Source of the DNA: Acanthaster planci
Taxonomy: Eukaryota; Echinodermata; Asteroidea; Valvatida; Acanthasteridae
Assembly (NCBI RefSeq): GCF_001949145.1
Contig: NW_019091384.1
Span: 1,289,628 to 1,353,627 of the forward strand
DNA length: 64,000 nucleotides
Direction of reading: 5' to 3'
Part shown: piece by piece, positions 50,851-64,000 of the stretch
Layout: each line of letters begins with the position of its first letter
Position numbering within the stretch: the first letter of the stretch is position 1
Made by a program: the position numbers and the translations under genes
Notes under the pieces: model-generated
The model's database searches: none
Told to the model about the DNA's origin: nothing
The model's input: the letters and a program-made list of their open reading frames with translations, nothing else

Positions 50851-53141
50851 TACCCTTTGAAATGTAGTGAAACAAAGGTACATTTTGAAGGTAGGTATTA
50901 AAACAAATAGATTGCTGTCACCCAAGGCGCTTTCCATTTGCGCGTCAACAGTGGCGCCAAGTGTTGCGTATAACGATCCAAGTCGCTTGAAGGCCTGACG
51001 CACACGTGTGTTATGATAATGAAGTCAACTTTTGTGAGAAACGCATGAACGTGAAACGCATCGTGTGGGCAACGCACAGAAAATGCACATAAATATTATG
51101 GGAAGGCGCCTTTAAACACGTTCGAGAGCGGCCAAGAACATAATAACTATTAGTGGCAGGATGGGGCTTGTTCCCGCCAGCGGGTCATGGGGAAGAGAGG
51201 GGTACCGGGTGGACTTGGCACTAATGAGGTGGTTGCAGGGAACATGAAAGTAAATGATGGGACTGAGTTGCCAGTTCCCAGGAAATTGTTTCAATATGAA
51301 ACTGGATGTTTTACTGAAACAGGTTTAGCATCATGACACCTGGCTGCACAATCAATCTAAAGGTTGTTTTCGGCAAGAAATCGGGGAGTTTTGGGCGCCA
51401 TTTTGTTTCAACTTTGGGTGGTATGACGTCATGCGTTCCGTGTGCGTTTACGAATGGCCATAATTTATACAGTGGAAACCCAGTTTGTGGAGGTTGTAAG
51501 GGGCTTTATTTGTTTTTCATTATGCCAAATTTTAAGGAAATAATTATTGACGGACTGTGTAGATTTAATAGGCAAGGAGTTACACACAGCCGGCGTTTCA
51601 TTCTCTTTAGCTGCCTGCTCCTGGTAGATCTGACTTTGTGAATTGCTCTGATGAAAGACTGTGCGTCGGTCAAAGTAAAATTGCTCTGTAATTTTCAACT
51701 GCATTGCATTTTTTCGGAAATCTTGTTTCAAAGCCTTAGGTGCGCACTCACTGCACGTCCAAAACATGAATGTTAGTTCCTGTTTTTCGCTTCTTCTCAG
51801 TGACGTCATTTCTGAGAGCTATTGGAGCATTATCTTGACGGTGGTGCATGTAAAACAAAAACTGTTTCCTTGTCCTGTATTTTGTATTTTATTTATTTAT
51901 TTTTTGCTTTTATTTCTAAGATGGATCATTGACTCTGTTGCTGATATGTTTCAAGGACCATGGCTCTGAGTAATGGGAAAATACCCCATCACTCCTAGCA
52001 CACCCCTTGGGGCATGTATTCATTGTACATATTTTGTAAGAAATGAGTATAGGCCGGGGAAAAAAAGAAGCTAATTTAAGATTTTCTTCTTGGCCTGATC
52101 CTTTTTTGAGCTACTGCTGATAACATTAACGTTAGGACTTTTCCCTTTAATATTTATATGAGGAACATCGCTCCACGTCCAGACATGCTTTTTCACCCTC
52201 CTCAGACAACATCCATGCACCAAAACATCAGATGGTAAACATTCTGAAGTGTCCGTGTTTTTACGGGGGGAAAAATTAACGGAACTCGTCCATGCACTTC
52301 CATTCAAGGGGAAAGACTTTATTTCTTTACGGAAGCATAGACGGGCCACGACCGATTGTTTTTTCAAAGTTGTATTTCACGGCGGCGTGTTATACTCAAC
52401 GGATATTATCTCACAGAAGCAAGACCACTTTGAAAAGCATCTTGGTCCTGGCACTTCCGTGGTTCTTTACTTCTTTAACTTTCACGAGGAATAAGGGAAG
52501 TCTCCCCGTTATTTTACAGGTATAACAAAAAATGTCCACCACTTCACAGGCTATTCAGTAAAACATCTGTTTTATTTGGGAGCAATGACTCAAGTCAATA
52601 ATGGTTATCCTTTTCGCTTTCTCATTCCTGACCCATGCCGTTTCGGGTTCTCAAACCCAGGTCGAAAAAACCCTTGTTATTGCGGCTGCCCTCTCAGGAA
52701 CCCAACAAAGCTCAAACGATTGGAGCTATACTGCAAAGATTGACTAGAGGTTGAGCAAATTCTGGACACGTACTGGTGCAGCGGAGCGAAGCTCCTGCTG
52801 GGAAATGCCGAGTTTTTCCACATAGCCTGTGTGTGGTATGGTCATTAAGAGTTCTTGCAGACCAGCTAGCATTCAGTAGGTATAAGGTTAAGCTTTGCAT
52901 GTACAAAATGTCTTGTATCTGCTGTGGGAGTAATATCCCAGATATGTCCAGAGCGTCTGTAGGGAATGAATCCTTCGTATCACCCAAACCAATAGAAGGA
53001 CTTTTGGGTACCACAGTTTGGGTAAAACAGTTACCAGCCAACCCATCGACAATTCTCAACACTGGATTTTGACCCCGAGTGACATAAATTATATAGGCGA
53101 TTATTTTACTAAAATTTTATTGCAACTTATATTTACATCAT
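50851..53141. other. Intergenic stretch, no supported gene
   Basis: Short frames on both strands (51333-51641, 51465-51809, 52071-52367, 52712-53072) overlap each other and lack domains or splice context. I see nothing else here. Confidence 0.4.
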
Positions 53142-53413
53142 TAGGTGGAAACGCTTGCAGTAGCACCATGCGAAGGAATATATTTCTTATGAATATGTGT
53201 GGTTCTGGAAAGAACCGGGAGCATATTCAACATTTCGGACTGCATGCTCAGTCCATTGTCGGGAGACTGAAGAGATGCTGAAGAGAGCTGTTTATATAAG
53301 GTGACTGGATGCAGTGGAGTGTGACGAGGATGCTAGTGGTGGATTCAGAACCACACATACTCATAAGAGAGATGTATTCCTCCGCATGGTGCTCCCGCAA
53401 GCCTTTCCACCTA
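53142..53413. mobile_element. Foldback repeat with about 70-bp arms
   Basis: Left arm 53142-53210 and right arm 53344-53413 are imperfect reverse complements of each other (AGGTGGAAA(C/G)GCTTGC, GCACCATGCG(A/G)AGGAAT, TATGTGTGGTTCTG on matching strands). The spacer is about 130 bp. No coding sequence. Confidence 0.8.
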
Positions 53414-53770
53414 TTGCTGTCTTTCACCATGAATAACCTGAAATTCCATCTTATATTTACATTTCATACGCTTTGCAAATAAATTCTAAAGTACAAATAC
53501 TTAATAATCATTATCTTTATGCACTGATGAAACAAGAAGTTGTAATGGTAGTTCATCATACCTTTAATAACATTCCACTTCATGACAGTCAGCATTTTGA
53601 TTTTGTTTTCGCTTTACAAAGGAAGTTAACAGTCCTAAATTTATTCCTCTTAAAAGTAAACCATTGAGAGCAAGGAGAAAATGCTGTTCAATGCACTGTT
53701 AACTCATCACACCAGTGAAAAACCTGCAATAATTTTCTCGGACGGTGTCAAGGAGAACTTATTCACACCG

Positions 53771-53776
53771 TTTATT
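53771..53776 (-). terminator. Possible polyadenylation signal of AP5M1
   Basis: AATAAA on the minus strand, about 375 bases after the AP5M1 stop codon; a second candidate lies at 53640-53645. Only positional support. Confidence 0.35.
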
Positions 53777-54150
53777 CTGTCTATTTCAATTCGCCTAAGA
53801 TATTGACACAGACACATGCTCTTATTCTCCAGCAGTTTCCACTGGTTTTTATACACGCACACACACTCAATTGGTCCACGCAAGAGTGATAAGGCCAGTT
53901 GTCTTGACAAATGTTTCTCTGTGGCACTGCCTCAGAGTGCGGCAAAGATGATGACTATCTCATGAATTCTCTCACAAGTGAGAGTCCATCCATACCTGTA
54001 GGCATGACCAATAACTGCAGTGAAGTGTGTTCACCTTTGAACTATCAAGTTTTGCAAGATGCCTTTTCAACCAACTATCAGCAATTCTTTGAGACAATTC
54101 TTGTGGCAAAGCAATCGTCTTTCGCTCAGTCAAGGCAAATGTGTCGGCAG

Positions 54151-57100
54151 TTAGTGCAGAAGGTACTTGGGGACCGGAAACACAGCTTGGGCATCGCCAT
54201 GGGAATTCCACACTTTGTACTCGGCAGATGAAAACTCCCGCACTGTAGAAAGAATTAACTTCATTCATCAAATAAGATTGGTTGCAACTTTAGCCCAGCG
54301 GAATATGCAATGAATCTAACAACATCTCGAATGTACGGAATACCACATGTTGGCTGAAACCTTTGCTTGTCTGTGAACTGAAGTAAACTCAGTGACAATG
54401 AGCCGATGTGAATCAGGTGAGCAACTCAATGAGATAGTGTAGCCTGGCACTGACCACTAACAAGCTAGGAGCGAGCAGACAAACTATCAGAAGGGACCTG
54501 ATGGGAATTCAGGCCAGAACAGGATAATCAATCACAGCTTTGACCTCATTTCAGGACCTGCAAAAAGTGTGTGTGTGGGGAATGCCCCCTTTTCAGCTTC
54601 GGCTGCCAGTAATACCAGAATTAGAAACTCACCTGTATTCAACTTTGGTTTGGCACTTGGGTGTATCTGAAGAGATCTGGGGTCAATCTGGCAGCCTGTA
54701 TAAGTATATTCTGGCACTTTGAAGTAAATCTATGGATAAAAAACACAAACAAAATTACCATTTTCCTTCATTTGCTTTGAGTTCCCACATCTGTCCTTTT
54801 TGTCTCATCCCGGAGTTACCTTTATATTCTTGCCGTTGACTGGTCAATGCTGACTGTTGTTTGACTTTAAACGAGGTGAATAGAAAGGGAATATAAGCTC
54901 TATCCCCTTTTAAAATTGAGAGTGTTAGCTGTAATTCTTGTTAGTATCGGTGAAGTCAACTGATAATTTATACCACCATCGGGTGTAATCCCTGCCAATG
55001 CTTAACTGTTTGCCGACAGTGTTATATCAAGTTGCGCTCGCCACAGGTGTGGTAACATTTCAGCCAAAATTACCGACTTTTTCAAACAACAAGATACAAT
55101 TTGAGCTTCTGTTTGTGCACAAACTCAGGGGAATCACTTGAGCATGTACATGAGTACAGATGTCACAAGACACTACTAAGAGAACTCGCCGGAACGTGTT
55201 TCAATATCTTCCGCATTTTGACACAGGAAATCACTGCATGTTAAGATGACCTTTGGTGTGAGGTGGTTGATGGGTAATGCAGACCTGCCAACCCTTTGAA
55301 TCGCAAACTGTATTCTGAAAATTTAGGAGTCGTATTTTTCATTAAAAAATCATATTTTGCAAAAAATGAGCATAAGCCTATTCCTCTATGCGATCGTTTT
55401 GACCACTTGTCTGGAGTGGGTTTAGTCCGAGTAAATCGGACTAAATTGCATAAACACTTCTTCATGCATAAAAATAATCACACGAGAAATGCATCATCGA
55501 GGTTGAAGAGTGAAATGACCCTATTCCCACCTGAATTGATTGTGTTTCCAAAATTCGAAATCTTGAAATGCACATCGCAAGTCCAGGCTTTTGGAATTTC
55601 CTGGCACAGATTTTTTCACCTGCTCGCTGGCCAGCCACAAAATGTCTCCACCCTTTTTTATTTCTGCAGATTTTTACTTGAGGATCGGTCTTGTCAAAGG
55701 CTGCACCCAAATTGAACCCTGTTACAGGTGTTGCACTGGCATTTTGATGTGTCTATGTCTGATAATTGTTTGAAATCTCGTAAAAAGCGATGCACACAGA
55801 ACCTGTAATAGCCATGCCATAATGTACGACACAATTTCCTTTGCCCTGCACCAGTTGCCACGAGGCCCTCTATCGCGGTGAAAGCGAAAAAATTAATAAC
55901 CTTATTTCAAGCCACATACACGTATTTACGGTGGCCGTGAAACATGCGTTACATGTACATAAACTTCTGGAGACTGTTTGTCACTACTTCCACTGACGTA
56001 CAAGCGGCTTTAAAGAGTCCCACTAAAGCAACATGAATATTGATATTTAATGGGCAACCAATCACAACACAATGTCGGGGGGTTGCTGGATGCTGTTTAC
56101 ACAAGAGGTTTGTACACGTACATGTAGAAACGTTTGAGGCTGTATATTTCTAATAACGTGCACTCGCAACCGTTGAACTGCGATTTTTTTTTCAGGTGTA
56201 TCAATATCATCAAAACCCTTATTTTATGGGGGAGAAAACGTACGATCGTATTTTCAAGAATTTCCCGTAGGAAATACGTCTAAATCGTACTAGTTGGTAG
56301 GTCTGGTAATGACTTCTGGCAAGCAGTCATAATTGTTCTGGATGGATAAATCATGAGTCCATCACAAGTAAATTAAAAAGAACCAATCACAGTTATAGTT
56401 ACAAACCACTGGGAAGACGATAAGGGAAATCTTTTATCACATTTTACTTGAATAGCCTGGAACTTGACTTGGGACTGAGTGATTTGTGATGTGTGAGGAC
56501 TTGACTAGTCTGCTAAATGAACATACATTAATTAACTATATGCAAACAAAACGCTGGCTGGTGGCTTGAATGAGACCTCCAACTGCAAACCACTGTAAAA
56601 GTTCATTGAGACTTGATGATAAATTCTCGTGCCACTCTGTTGGAGAAGAAGTGAACAGATGCCATCACCGTTATTTACCATTGCATAAGCATTCAGCCCG
56701 ACGCAAAACGGATCTTCGTAGGAGTCCGACGATCTCTTCTTGTCAAACTCTGCAAACTGCACTTTGGCCTGGAGCGTTGCCTCCAGGGTCCGAGACGGGA
56801 ACCGGGTGCCAACGTTCCAACCTAGACGCCGCCTGTCATTGGGTAACACCACGCTGCCTATGCTGGGGGCGGGGTCAATCTCAGTAATGATTCCTCTGCA
56901 GGGGAAATGCGGAAATGGAGGTGATCGTGAGAAGTGTTGAGAAACTACAGGAACTTGATGCAAACACCAAGGGGAAATTATTAGGAGCTGCATTCCACAA
57001 CAAAATGTTGGTTTGGTTTTAAGAGGCTATCCAACTAAATGGTACGTGAAATGGTGAGTGAAGTGTTGCGGTTGGTTTTCATACAGTCTTGGCTGCCATT

Positions 57101-60100
57101 TACTTAGCGAGTAATATCTGCCTCATCAAGTCAGGTCCTGACAACTCTGTGAACCAGAGGGTAAGGTGTGAGGAGGCTTGGCACCAGGATGGGCCCCATT
57201 AGATAAGCATTACACAAATTTGTAAAAGCATGACAGTTTTGGCAAATCACTTGCTGACACCTTGTTTAACAGTTTAGTCCAATAACTGCATGATGTTTTG
57301 GTTTCCTCAACAAAGGACAGGTATCACACTCCAGCACCAATTCCCAGCCCAGCTCTTGTGTCATCACCTGTTGTAGAATGGAAGTTGGACCTCACAGTAC
57401 TCCAAGGCATTCTTGACCCTGGTATTAAGCTTGATGGTGACTGTGAGCGTGACCTCCCTCTCTGTCCCTTTCATCTGGTAGGAGGCGGTGAGGGGGGGAC
57501 TGGTGACAGTGGCGGAAGGGGAGGAGGTGTAATAACCCAGGGTGAATGCCTCTCGAGGGGGGATGAAACGAAGCCTCCTCCTGGTCAGTTTGGCCGGTGT
57601 GGAGCGGCTGGTCATCCCTGGCATGCCTGCAGGAAGGGGCCAAATTTAGGCACAGTAATTTAGTGGGACACCTTTTGCGCAACCCCTGTCTCCCCATTAT
57701 GAAATGCATTGTCTCTCAGACTCGGAGTTGGTTAGCATAAAAAAGAAATGTTTCTTTGGCAAAGGAGTTTACCAAACACTCTTGGATTTCATAGGCACAG
57801 GAAAATTTGAAAAGCAGAGAGAGATTTGAGAGGCACTTTTTTGTACTGGCTGTTTATGATGCAAACTTGAACACAGTTCGTCGTTTACTACCGCAGGCAC
57901 AACACTGTCCTCAGAAGTAAATATTTTACTGCAGCAAAACACAATTGGTCTATGTACTTCTATATTTATACTGATCCAGGAGGACTATTGGAATGTCACC
58001 TGAGCTGATGATTTGTGTGTCACCACCCTGAACACAAGGGTGTACAATGAGATTATCCAGGGGTGGGGAGTCTTGTGGTACAATCAGAGCCATGCTGACC
58101 TCTGGCGTAACCCCTTCCAAGTCAGCCTGTTTGACCACCCAAAAGAAACAAGGGGAGGAGATGTTGAAACTATGCTTCATATCAAGAGTTTCAAATTAAT
58201 GGCAAATATAACTTTAAAAAAATATTTGGATAATGGCCATGGGAACTGACACTCTGGAATTTTGCTTGCTTCAAAATAGTTTCAACAGAGCCACTTGGAG
58301 AATGAACCACTAAATATACATAAAAAATGGCTCATAAATTACTACAGTCGGCTTTGAACAGAGTACACACTTTTGGCTTATTCTATAAATCTGGGGTCCA
58401 AAAGTGTAACGTTTTTGGTATCCCCACTACACCTGACTCATGGAAGTTGCCATGGAAATATCACTGAACTTGAATTCAACCTGCATTTATTTGTTTGGCA
58501 GGTGTTCTGCATTTCTTAACCACTGTTAGAAATTAAAAACCATGTTCTAAACTTGCATAATCATCTGTCAGATGTGGCAGGGATATGAAGAAAATTGGAC
58601 CCCAAAATATAGAATGACCCTTTTACCACCATGATTTTGCATGGCTTTTTCCTCATTGAAAGTATCATTATATTAGGACTGCACGACAGTGATAAATTAT
58701 CACCTTTCCTTGCACACCAAAAAAGTGTTCTGTTTTCCTTTCTGGTAACATTTCTTTCATGTGAACAGTGAATAGTTCCCGAAGTTTGATATAGAGTACC
58801 AAATTGAATACGTCACACGCACAATTATGTGTGTAACAGGCATTAGTGCAAGAACCAGCACGTAAACCAACCTAAGCGAACTCCATTCGTTTGTACGACA
58901 CTTCGTGGTTCTGACTGACTTCACACTTCCTTACTCTGTAAACCTACCATTATCTGGACTGTGTGTAATTGAATAATCCAGCCAGCACCCAATGCTCACC
59001 TTGCATGTGATTGTGCCATACACACTGCAAGCGTCCTCCATGTTGCTGCTGTTATACAAAACCGCTCTCACTTGTTCCGTGATGGCGAAGTGCACCTGAC
59101 CTTTACCCTTGGTCATGATCGGCCTCCATGCTGGTTGCTGGTAACCAACAAACATTTCTTACAAACCATGTCCACTTTGAGTTACAACCAACTTTGGACT
59201 ATAGTTGACAATTTAAATTTTTTGTTTGTGTCTTTCCACTGCATGCAAACTCTGGAGAGCCTAATTCTTTTGAGGGGAGCAACATTTTATCAACTATTAG
59301 ACAGCTTTAACTTGATAATGCCGTTTATCTTTGAGACTATTATGCAGATTCTACTCAGCATAGCTTTGAACCAGGTTGCCCATGACTTTTACCTTAGCAT
59401 TGGTTGCTATTAGCTGCGTGGAATGTTTGTTTTGTATTGCTTCTCTGATGGTAGTCGGGTTGCTGTCGACCAGTGTACCAAATGGTGCTGCCTGGCACAT
59501 GTAAGAGTACAGCTCCAATACCTTGGGATGAGACTTCCAGGAAAACATAAACCTTATGTTGAAATATTGGCATTATAAAACATTCATCGCTTTCGATCCA
59601 CTCCTGCAAATCCTTCTGATGGTAATGAAGTCAGAATCCATAAGGGTTCTTGTTTTACACCAAAACAAAGCAATTCTAAATTTATTTATTAGAAAAACCC
59701 GGACTGCTTATCTTCCGAGCAGCTCAAACAAAAGTTACATGACATTAAAATAACCTGAATTTGTATGCAAATTGTTGGACACATGATGAGAGAGTTCACA
59801 CTACATTGAAGGAAAAGGGAGAGATTTAATGGACTGGATAAAAAAGTGATTAAAAATAGAGTTAGACTTAAATTTCTTTTGCGACTCAAATAACTTACAT
59901 TATGGTAAAATTATTAAATGTAAATACCGTTTCTGTCTAAATGGGATTATTAGGTGGAGTACTGAAGGAGGACTAAGTTATGAACAATACTTACTGCACT
60001 GAAGTCTTTTGGTAAATGTCCCATAAAGTCAGCTATAGCAGAAAGTAGAGACAGCCCTAATGACACGCCAAGACTGGACAGCATGACAAAAAAGAGAGAG

Positions 60101-63100
60101 TTTCAAATACGTAAGCACAGATTTCATTCAACCCTCATCAAATTGAAATGAAAAAAGGCTTCTGGACTTCAGCATGCATCAGTGTCTCAGTCAAGTGCTT
60201 TCTGAGTGTCAAGCTTACCACCAAATACTGAACCGGTAATGTGTGAGCAAAGCTGAAGAACATGGACATTGCATGGTAAGCTCAAAAATAGATTTGAGAT
60301 GGAAAAAAAGGACTCAACTGAGTGCTTTTAATTAACTGGGATGAATGATGTGGCAGTAAACCTGGTTCTTGAAAAGTACTTGACTACATAACTTGACATA
60401 CATAAAGCAATTTATCCTACAGAAGGTGCCGTGAGTGAGACAGGAGCGTAGACAGGAGAATGGAGGATGTTTTGACAGAAGAGGAGGGCAGATAAAGGAA
60501 ATACAAAAAGAAGAGGATGGGGAATGCAGGAACATAAACAAGGATAAGTGAGGTGGACTTACATCTCTGTCAGCGGTGGCCTAGGTTCACACCCTTGCTC
60601 TACCAGAGGTAGACAGCACAACAGAAGACCAAACTAAACAAATTAAAAGAAGAATCATCAATAAATGCTAGTTTTTCAAATTTTGTAGTTACAGCTACAG
60701 CAGTTTCAAACCAAAATTTATTCACCTGGTTCTTGTGGGCAAGCCCCAAGGTGTATTCACAGCTAAGATTTGAAAACAAACTGTGTTAAATGTTTCTCAT
60801 TTCAGTTCTCAAATACTACACTTTAAATGTAAATTTATGTACACAATTCACGCCTTAAAACTGGTCCCTAATGGGCCCTTGAAGAGAAGTTCTGTGCCAG
60901 TGCTATAAAAAAAAACAGTCCCCCAGCATTTCTGATGCGCAGCAATTCCTGTCAATGTACTTTTAGTGAAGAGGCCATCTGAAGTAAATGTTGGCCAAGT
61001 TCCAGGTTATGTAACTGCTTGTGTATTCCCTCTTTATTTGTCTGACAAAACATTTTTATAGTATGAATAGAGGTGCAAGCTTAACTATCGGGGGGGGGGC
61101 ATGGTGAATGTGAACCTCCCTTGCAGAAGCCTGTACCCCTCAGGTACACCCCCTCCCCAAAGCCCTCTTGAAAAGAAATGTGTGTTCACCCAGGTTCTCT
61201 TGAAGAAATTTCAGCCTAGTTGGGCTACTGGGTATAAATATCACATTTTCTTTCTTTCACCTTCTGGATGATGACCACTGGCCATAGCTTGCCTCCAGGT
61301 ACTCTGATCTCAAAGATTGGCTTCTGGAACTCCTTGTCACACGTATCTCTGGACTCTACAAACTTGACACAAAAACAAGAGACAGGAGGTTAGTTTGACA
61401 GGTTGGATTTTCCACTTAAGCTCTTTAAACTCTGAGTGGGTGCCACTAAAGTGCATGCAGTCCATGTACTTTAAGTGATGTGTGCTGTCGGCATGAGGTA
61501 ACGCAATGTTTACCTTTGTACCAGGCTGTTTCAATCCGAGTTCCTCCAAAGTTGCATCATACAAGGCGCTCTCTGATGGAAGAGGGACATGGTTCTCTGA
61601 TCCACTGAAGACGAGGGCTCTCTTTTCAACAGTTGGATAAGTCCTGAAAGTAAAACACCACATGCGGAAATTGTTTCCTTCTGAAGTGTGGTAGAAACAA
61701 CATGTGTAATACACTTTCTTCTCCCAGAATTGACAAGCAGTTCACAGTCTGCACACAACAGAGGTTCTGCATGGCAGCCACTTCGCATTTACGTGCTTTT
61801 AATCCACAAGAGCACATACAAAAGGTCTACTCATGCACATCTCTGTGCAACAGCACTGAACCCCAAGATGGCTACTGCGCAAAACCTCTATTGGTAGTTA
61901 AAAGATGATTGCTTTCAGACATACATACACAAAAAAAAGAGGTACTGACAAATGCAACGTACAATCCCTTCAATCCACTTACAGATTTAGACTGTATCTC
62001 TCAAGTAACCAAAATTTGCTTTAACTACAATATAATATTCTTTGCAAGTTGTGATGAACTTAAAGTAGATAGAATATCCCAACTTTGCTCCTGCTGTCTT
62101 CCCAATAATTTCCAAGGCATAATTTCTAAGGAGTGCTCTCCCATTTCAATAAAAGATTTGTGCACTCACCACAATTTGGATCCAACAGTTTTCTGATATG
62201 ATCAGTCCTTCACAAGGGACACTTGTGGAAACTCGAGAAAATGTATTCGATCAAATTTTTGTAGCTTCTAAAATGGTTTTCAAACAACAGGAATGTTTGG
62301 AATTTTCACCTTTCTGCGAGACTCTATCAGTACTAGAAGGGAAAAAATTTAAATGTGCAATGTTACAGCTTTGACAGAAAAAGTGCAATGAACTGTGTAA
62401 AACAATGTTTGACAGATAACTTTGCAATGATTTGTCACAACCTCATTTCTATGGTGCCAAAACAGACCTCCAAAAATACAGTAACCCCTGGGGATGAGGC
62501 AGTGTTTGCCCACGGTGTTTAAAAAGGGTGCCTCCCTTGAAATTATGGTCTTTCAGCTACTGCTGTTAGTCTAGAAGTATTTTTTGACTGAAAACACTTT
62601 GTTTTATGGGTTTTCTATTAACATTGTGAGACTAAAATTTGCTAATTGAAAAACATTTCTGAAAAAGGACTAATTGGTGGTTTATGGTGGAAAAAGATAT
62701 GTGCACTTGCAAAATATGGACAAATTCCAGCATTTGTTAGGAACAAACAAATCAATGTAACATCGATGTTATACATACAATGACATATGCATGATATGGA
62801 ATTAGCATGAATTGAAAACCCAAAGCAGCAAAATATCCATTAAACTAGAATGACTAGCAGAATGAAAATTGAAAATAAGGTTAAAAAGAGACAAACCTCA
62901 GTTTGTATTTCAAGCTACTACTGGGGTGGAAATGCGTACGGGTCATATACTGTACGTGCAGCGCAGATGCAAGATTGGTTGATTGCGCAAAGAATAAATT
63001 ACTGCAGCCACAATTTTTATAAATTCCTCAGAAATTAGGCATGTCTATCTACATGTACTGCATGAAATTCCATCCCTAAGGCATACATGTATATTATTTT

Positions 63101-63467
63101 ACACTGTGGCCTCGGTAGATGACTGGGCGGAGTAGACAGTGTCCCAAAGGACGACTTGTCCCAAAGGACGACTTGTCCCAATGGACGACTTGTCTCAAAG
63201 TTCGACTTGTCTCTCCCTTTTACGCACGGACGGTCGAGTTGTCCTAAGTCGAGTTGGCAAACGGTCGAGTTGTGCAGACCCTGTAACCATACTCCATAGC
63301 ATAGGTACAATGGTTGTACTTTAAGTTTAAAAAATGCCCTGTAATAGCTTTCAAGGTTTGTCAGAAGTGCCATCACCTTTCAGCTCCATCTCAACTTACT
63401 TGAGGAAGACGATCTCTTCGGGGCCGCTTCCTGGCAACGGCAGCAACCACACAGCTCGGAAAGTCAT
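54151..63467 (-). CDS. AP5M1: AP-5 complex subunit mu-1 (AP5M1/MUDENG), twelve coding exons
   Basis: AP5M1 is the mu subunit of the AP-5 adaptor, a late-endosome coat that works with SPG11/SPG15. Exons in transcript order: 63467-63400, 61643-61514, 61362-61261, 60633-60563, 60073-59995, 59533-59393, 59137-59000, 58126-58000, 57626-57368, 56895-56679, 54729-54633, 54242-54151. Every join keeps phase and every border is GT-AG; the product is 506 aa (human 490). It starts MTFRAVWLL and has TYPTVEKR at 24-31, FVESRDTC (67-74), LPLVEQ and PRPPL (101-123), PFGTLVDSNP, QPAWRP (start of exon 7), VHPCV, YQMKG, QLPFYN, then YTYTGC and EYKVWNS near the end. The N-terminal longin-like part covers about 1-150 and the mu-homology domain about 200-500. 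Introns hold only repeats. A 63.4-64.0 kb upstream flank is left for the promoter. Confidence 0.95.
62480..62830. repeat. Diverged dispersed repeat, copy 3, in AP5M1 intron 1
   Basis: Contains TTTTCTATTAACATTGTGA, AAAAACATTTCTGAAAAAGG and GGAATTAGCATGAA, in the order seen at 50640-50840. It is more diverged at its left end. Confidence 0.55.
63141..63208. repeat. 17-bp minisatellite, four copies, in AP5M1 intron 1
   Basis: Units GTCCCAAAGGACGACTT at 63141-63157 and 63158-63174, then two slightly changed units to 63208. Downstream (63228-63275) GTCGAGTTGTCC-type words look like a partial complementary version of the same unit. Confidence 0.9.
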
Positions 63468-64000
63468 CGTGAGTGGAAGTTACTCTACAGGCCTGACTGC
63501 CAACTCACATCATCACCTGAACACTTAACCATGGAAATCCGCCGTAGTTGTGGCCTGCGCCTGAATATGGAGAAATTGCGCCAACGCGTGTTCTGTATTG
63601 ATTATGACAATGAAAAATGTCAAGTATTACGATTCACATGTACTGATGTAGGCCTAATCCCGTACCCCCTGGTTTAACGTTCCAACGCCGTTCCTGTTTT
63701 CCAGGTTCCTGTTTTGTTCAGCGCAGCATGACAAATGCACGCGAAATCAATGTTTTCTGAATGCAGTAGACTAAATTTCTGCTTTAAGTGGACAATTGAG
63801 GGCGCTCCGGCTATGGGCGGCCCTGCGAGGACGTACATTTTCAGATTTTTGGGATGGTGTCAATGTAGCACAAAATTAAAAATTTTGTTTCAAAGAAATA
63901 CTTTCGGAAAGAATGTTGCACTTTTTTAGCTCAAAAGATCAATGGATGACAGAATATGGATTGAGAGAAATTTTCAGTTTTGTCAGGAAATTATAACATT
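63468..64000. other. AP5M1 5' flank
   Basis: Upstream of the AP5M1 start codon on the minus strand. No TATA box or other coding sequence was seen; any promoter would be TATA-less. Confidence 0.4.

Noticed and set aside
53911-54231. 106-aa plus-strand frame with no in-frame interruption
   Set aside because: It is antisense to the last AP5M1 exon (54151-54242), which fits the family and joins in phase; the remaining part has no known domain.

Overview
This window is nuclear DNA from an animal, most likely an invertebrate deuterostome such as an echinoderm, cephalochordate or hemichordate. The evidence is spliced genes with GT-AG introns whose exons join in phase, metazoan families (NUSAP1, the AP-5 mu subunit, an SLC16 transporter, a THAP zinc finger), moderately AT-rich introns, and a high density of tRNA-derived, foldback and hairpin repeats. 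The species cannot be fixed from the sequence. There are no bacterial-style operons, CRISPR arrays or rRNA genes.

Layout. (1) About 1.0-7.9 kb, + strand: a complete nine-exon NUSAP1 gene (565 aa), encoding a spindle and chromatin protein, with a proximal promoter that looks like the vertebrate cell-cycle CCAAT + CDE/CHR arrangement. (2) 13.1-17.9 kb, - strand: two paralogous small hydrophobic proteins (108 and 75 aa) of a family I cannot name, sharing a tryptophan-rich hydrophobic core and a Leu-Pro-x-Thr-Cys tail. (3) 18-36 kb: mostly non-coding, densely strewn with the palindromic word TACATGTACATGTA; it holds one THAP-type zinc-finger reading frame at 30.6 kb. (4) 36.2-38.55 kb: a CpG-rich nested inverted-repeat element of about 2.3 kb. 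(5) 40.6-40.9 kb: two tRNA-derived SINE pieces. (6) 41.9-48.5 kb, - strand: a complete four-exon SLC16-type (MCT-like) transporter gene, 433 aa, whose first intron contains a decayed Crypton/DUF3504 tyrosine-recombinase pseudogene. (7) 49.3-53.4 kb: hairpins, a 165-bp tandem repeat split by an inserted MITE-like element, and a foldback repeat. (8) 54.15-63.47 kb, - strand: a complete twelve-exon AP5M1 gene (506 aa), the mu subunit of the AP-5 endosomal coat.

The genes do not form one pathway: mitosis (NUSAP1), membrane transport (SLC16) and late-endosomal sorting (AP5M1) are simply neighbours. The two small paralogs are the clearest local duplication. The most interesting material is the CDE/CHR-like promoter, the uncharacterised small-protein pair, the transporter that lacks the usual TM8 charge pair, the tyrosine-recombinase fossil, and a set of independent foldback elements. 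All exon joins were made by eye from splice signals, reading phase and recalled family conservation; no alignment was run.
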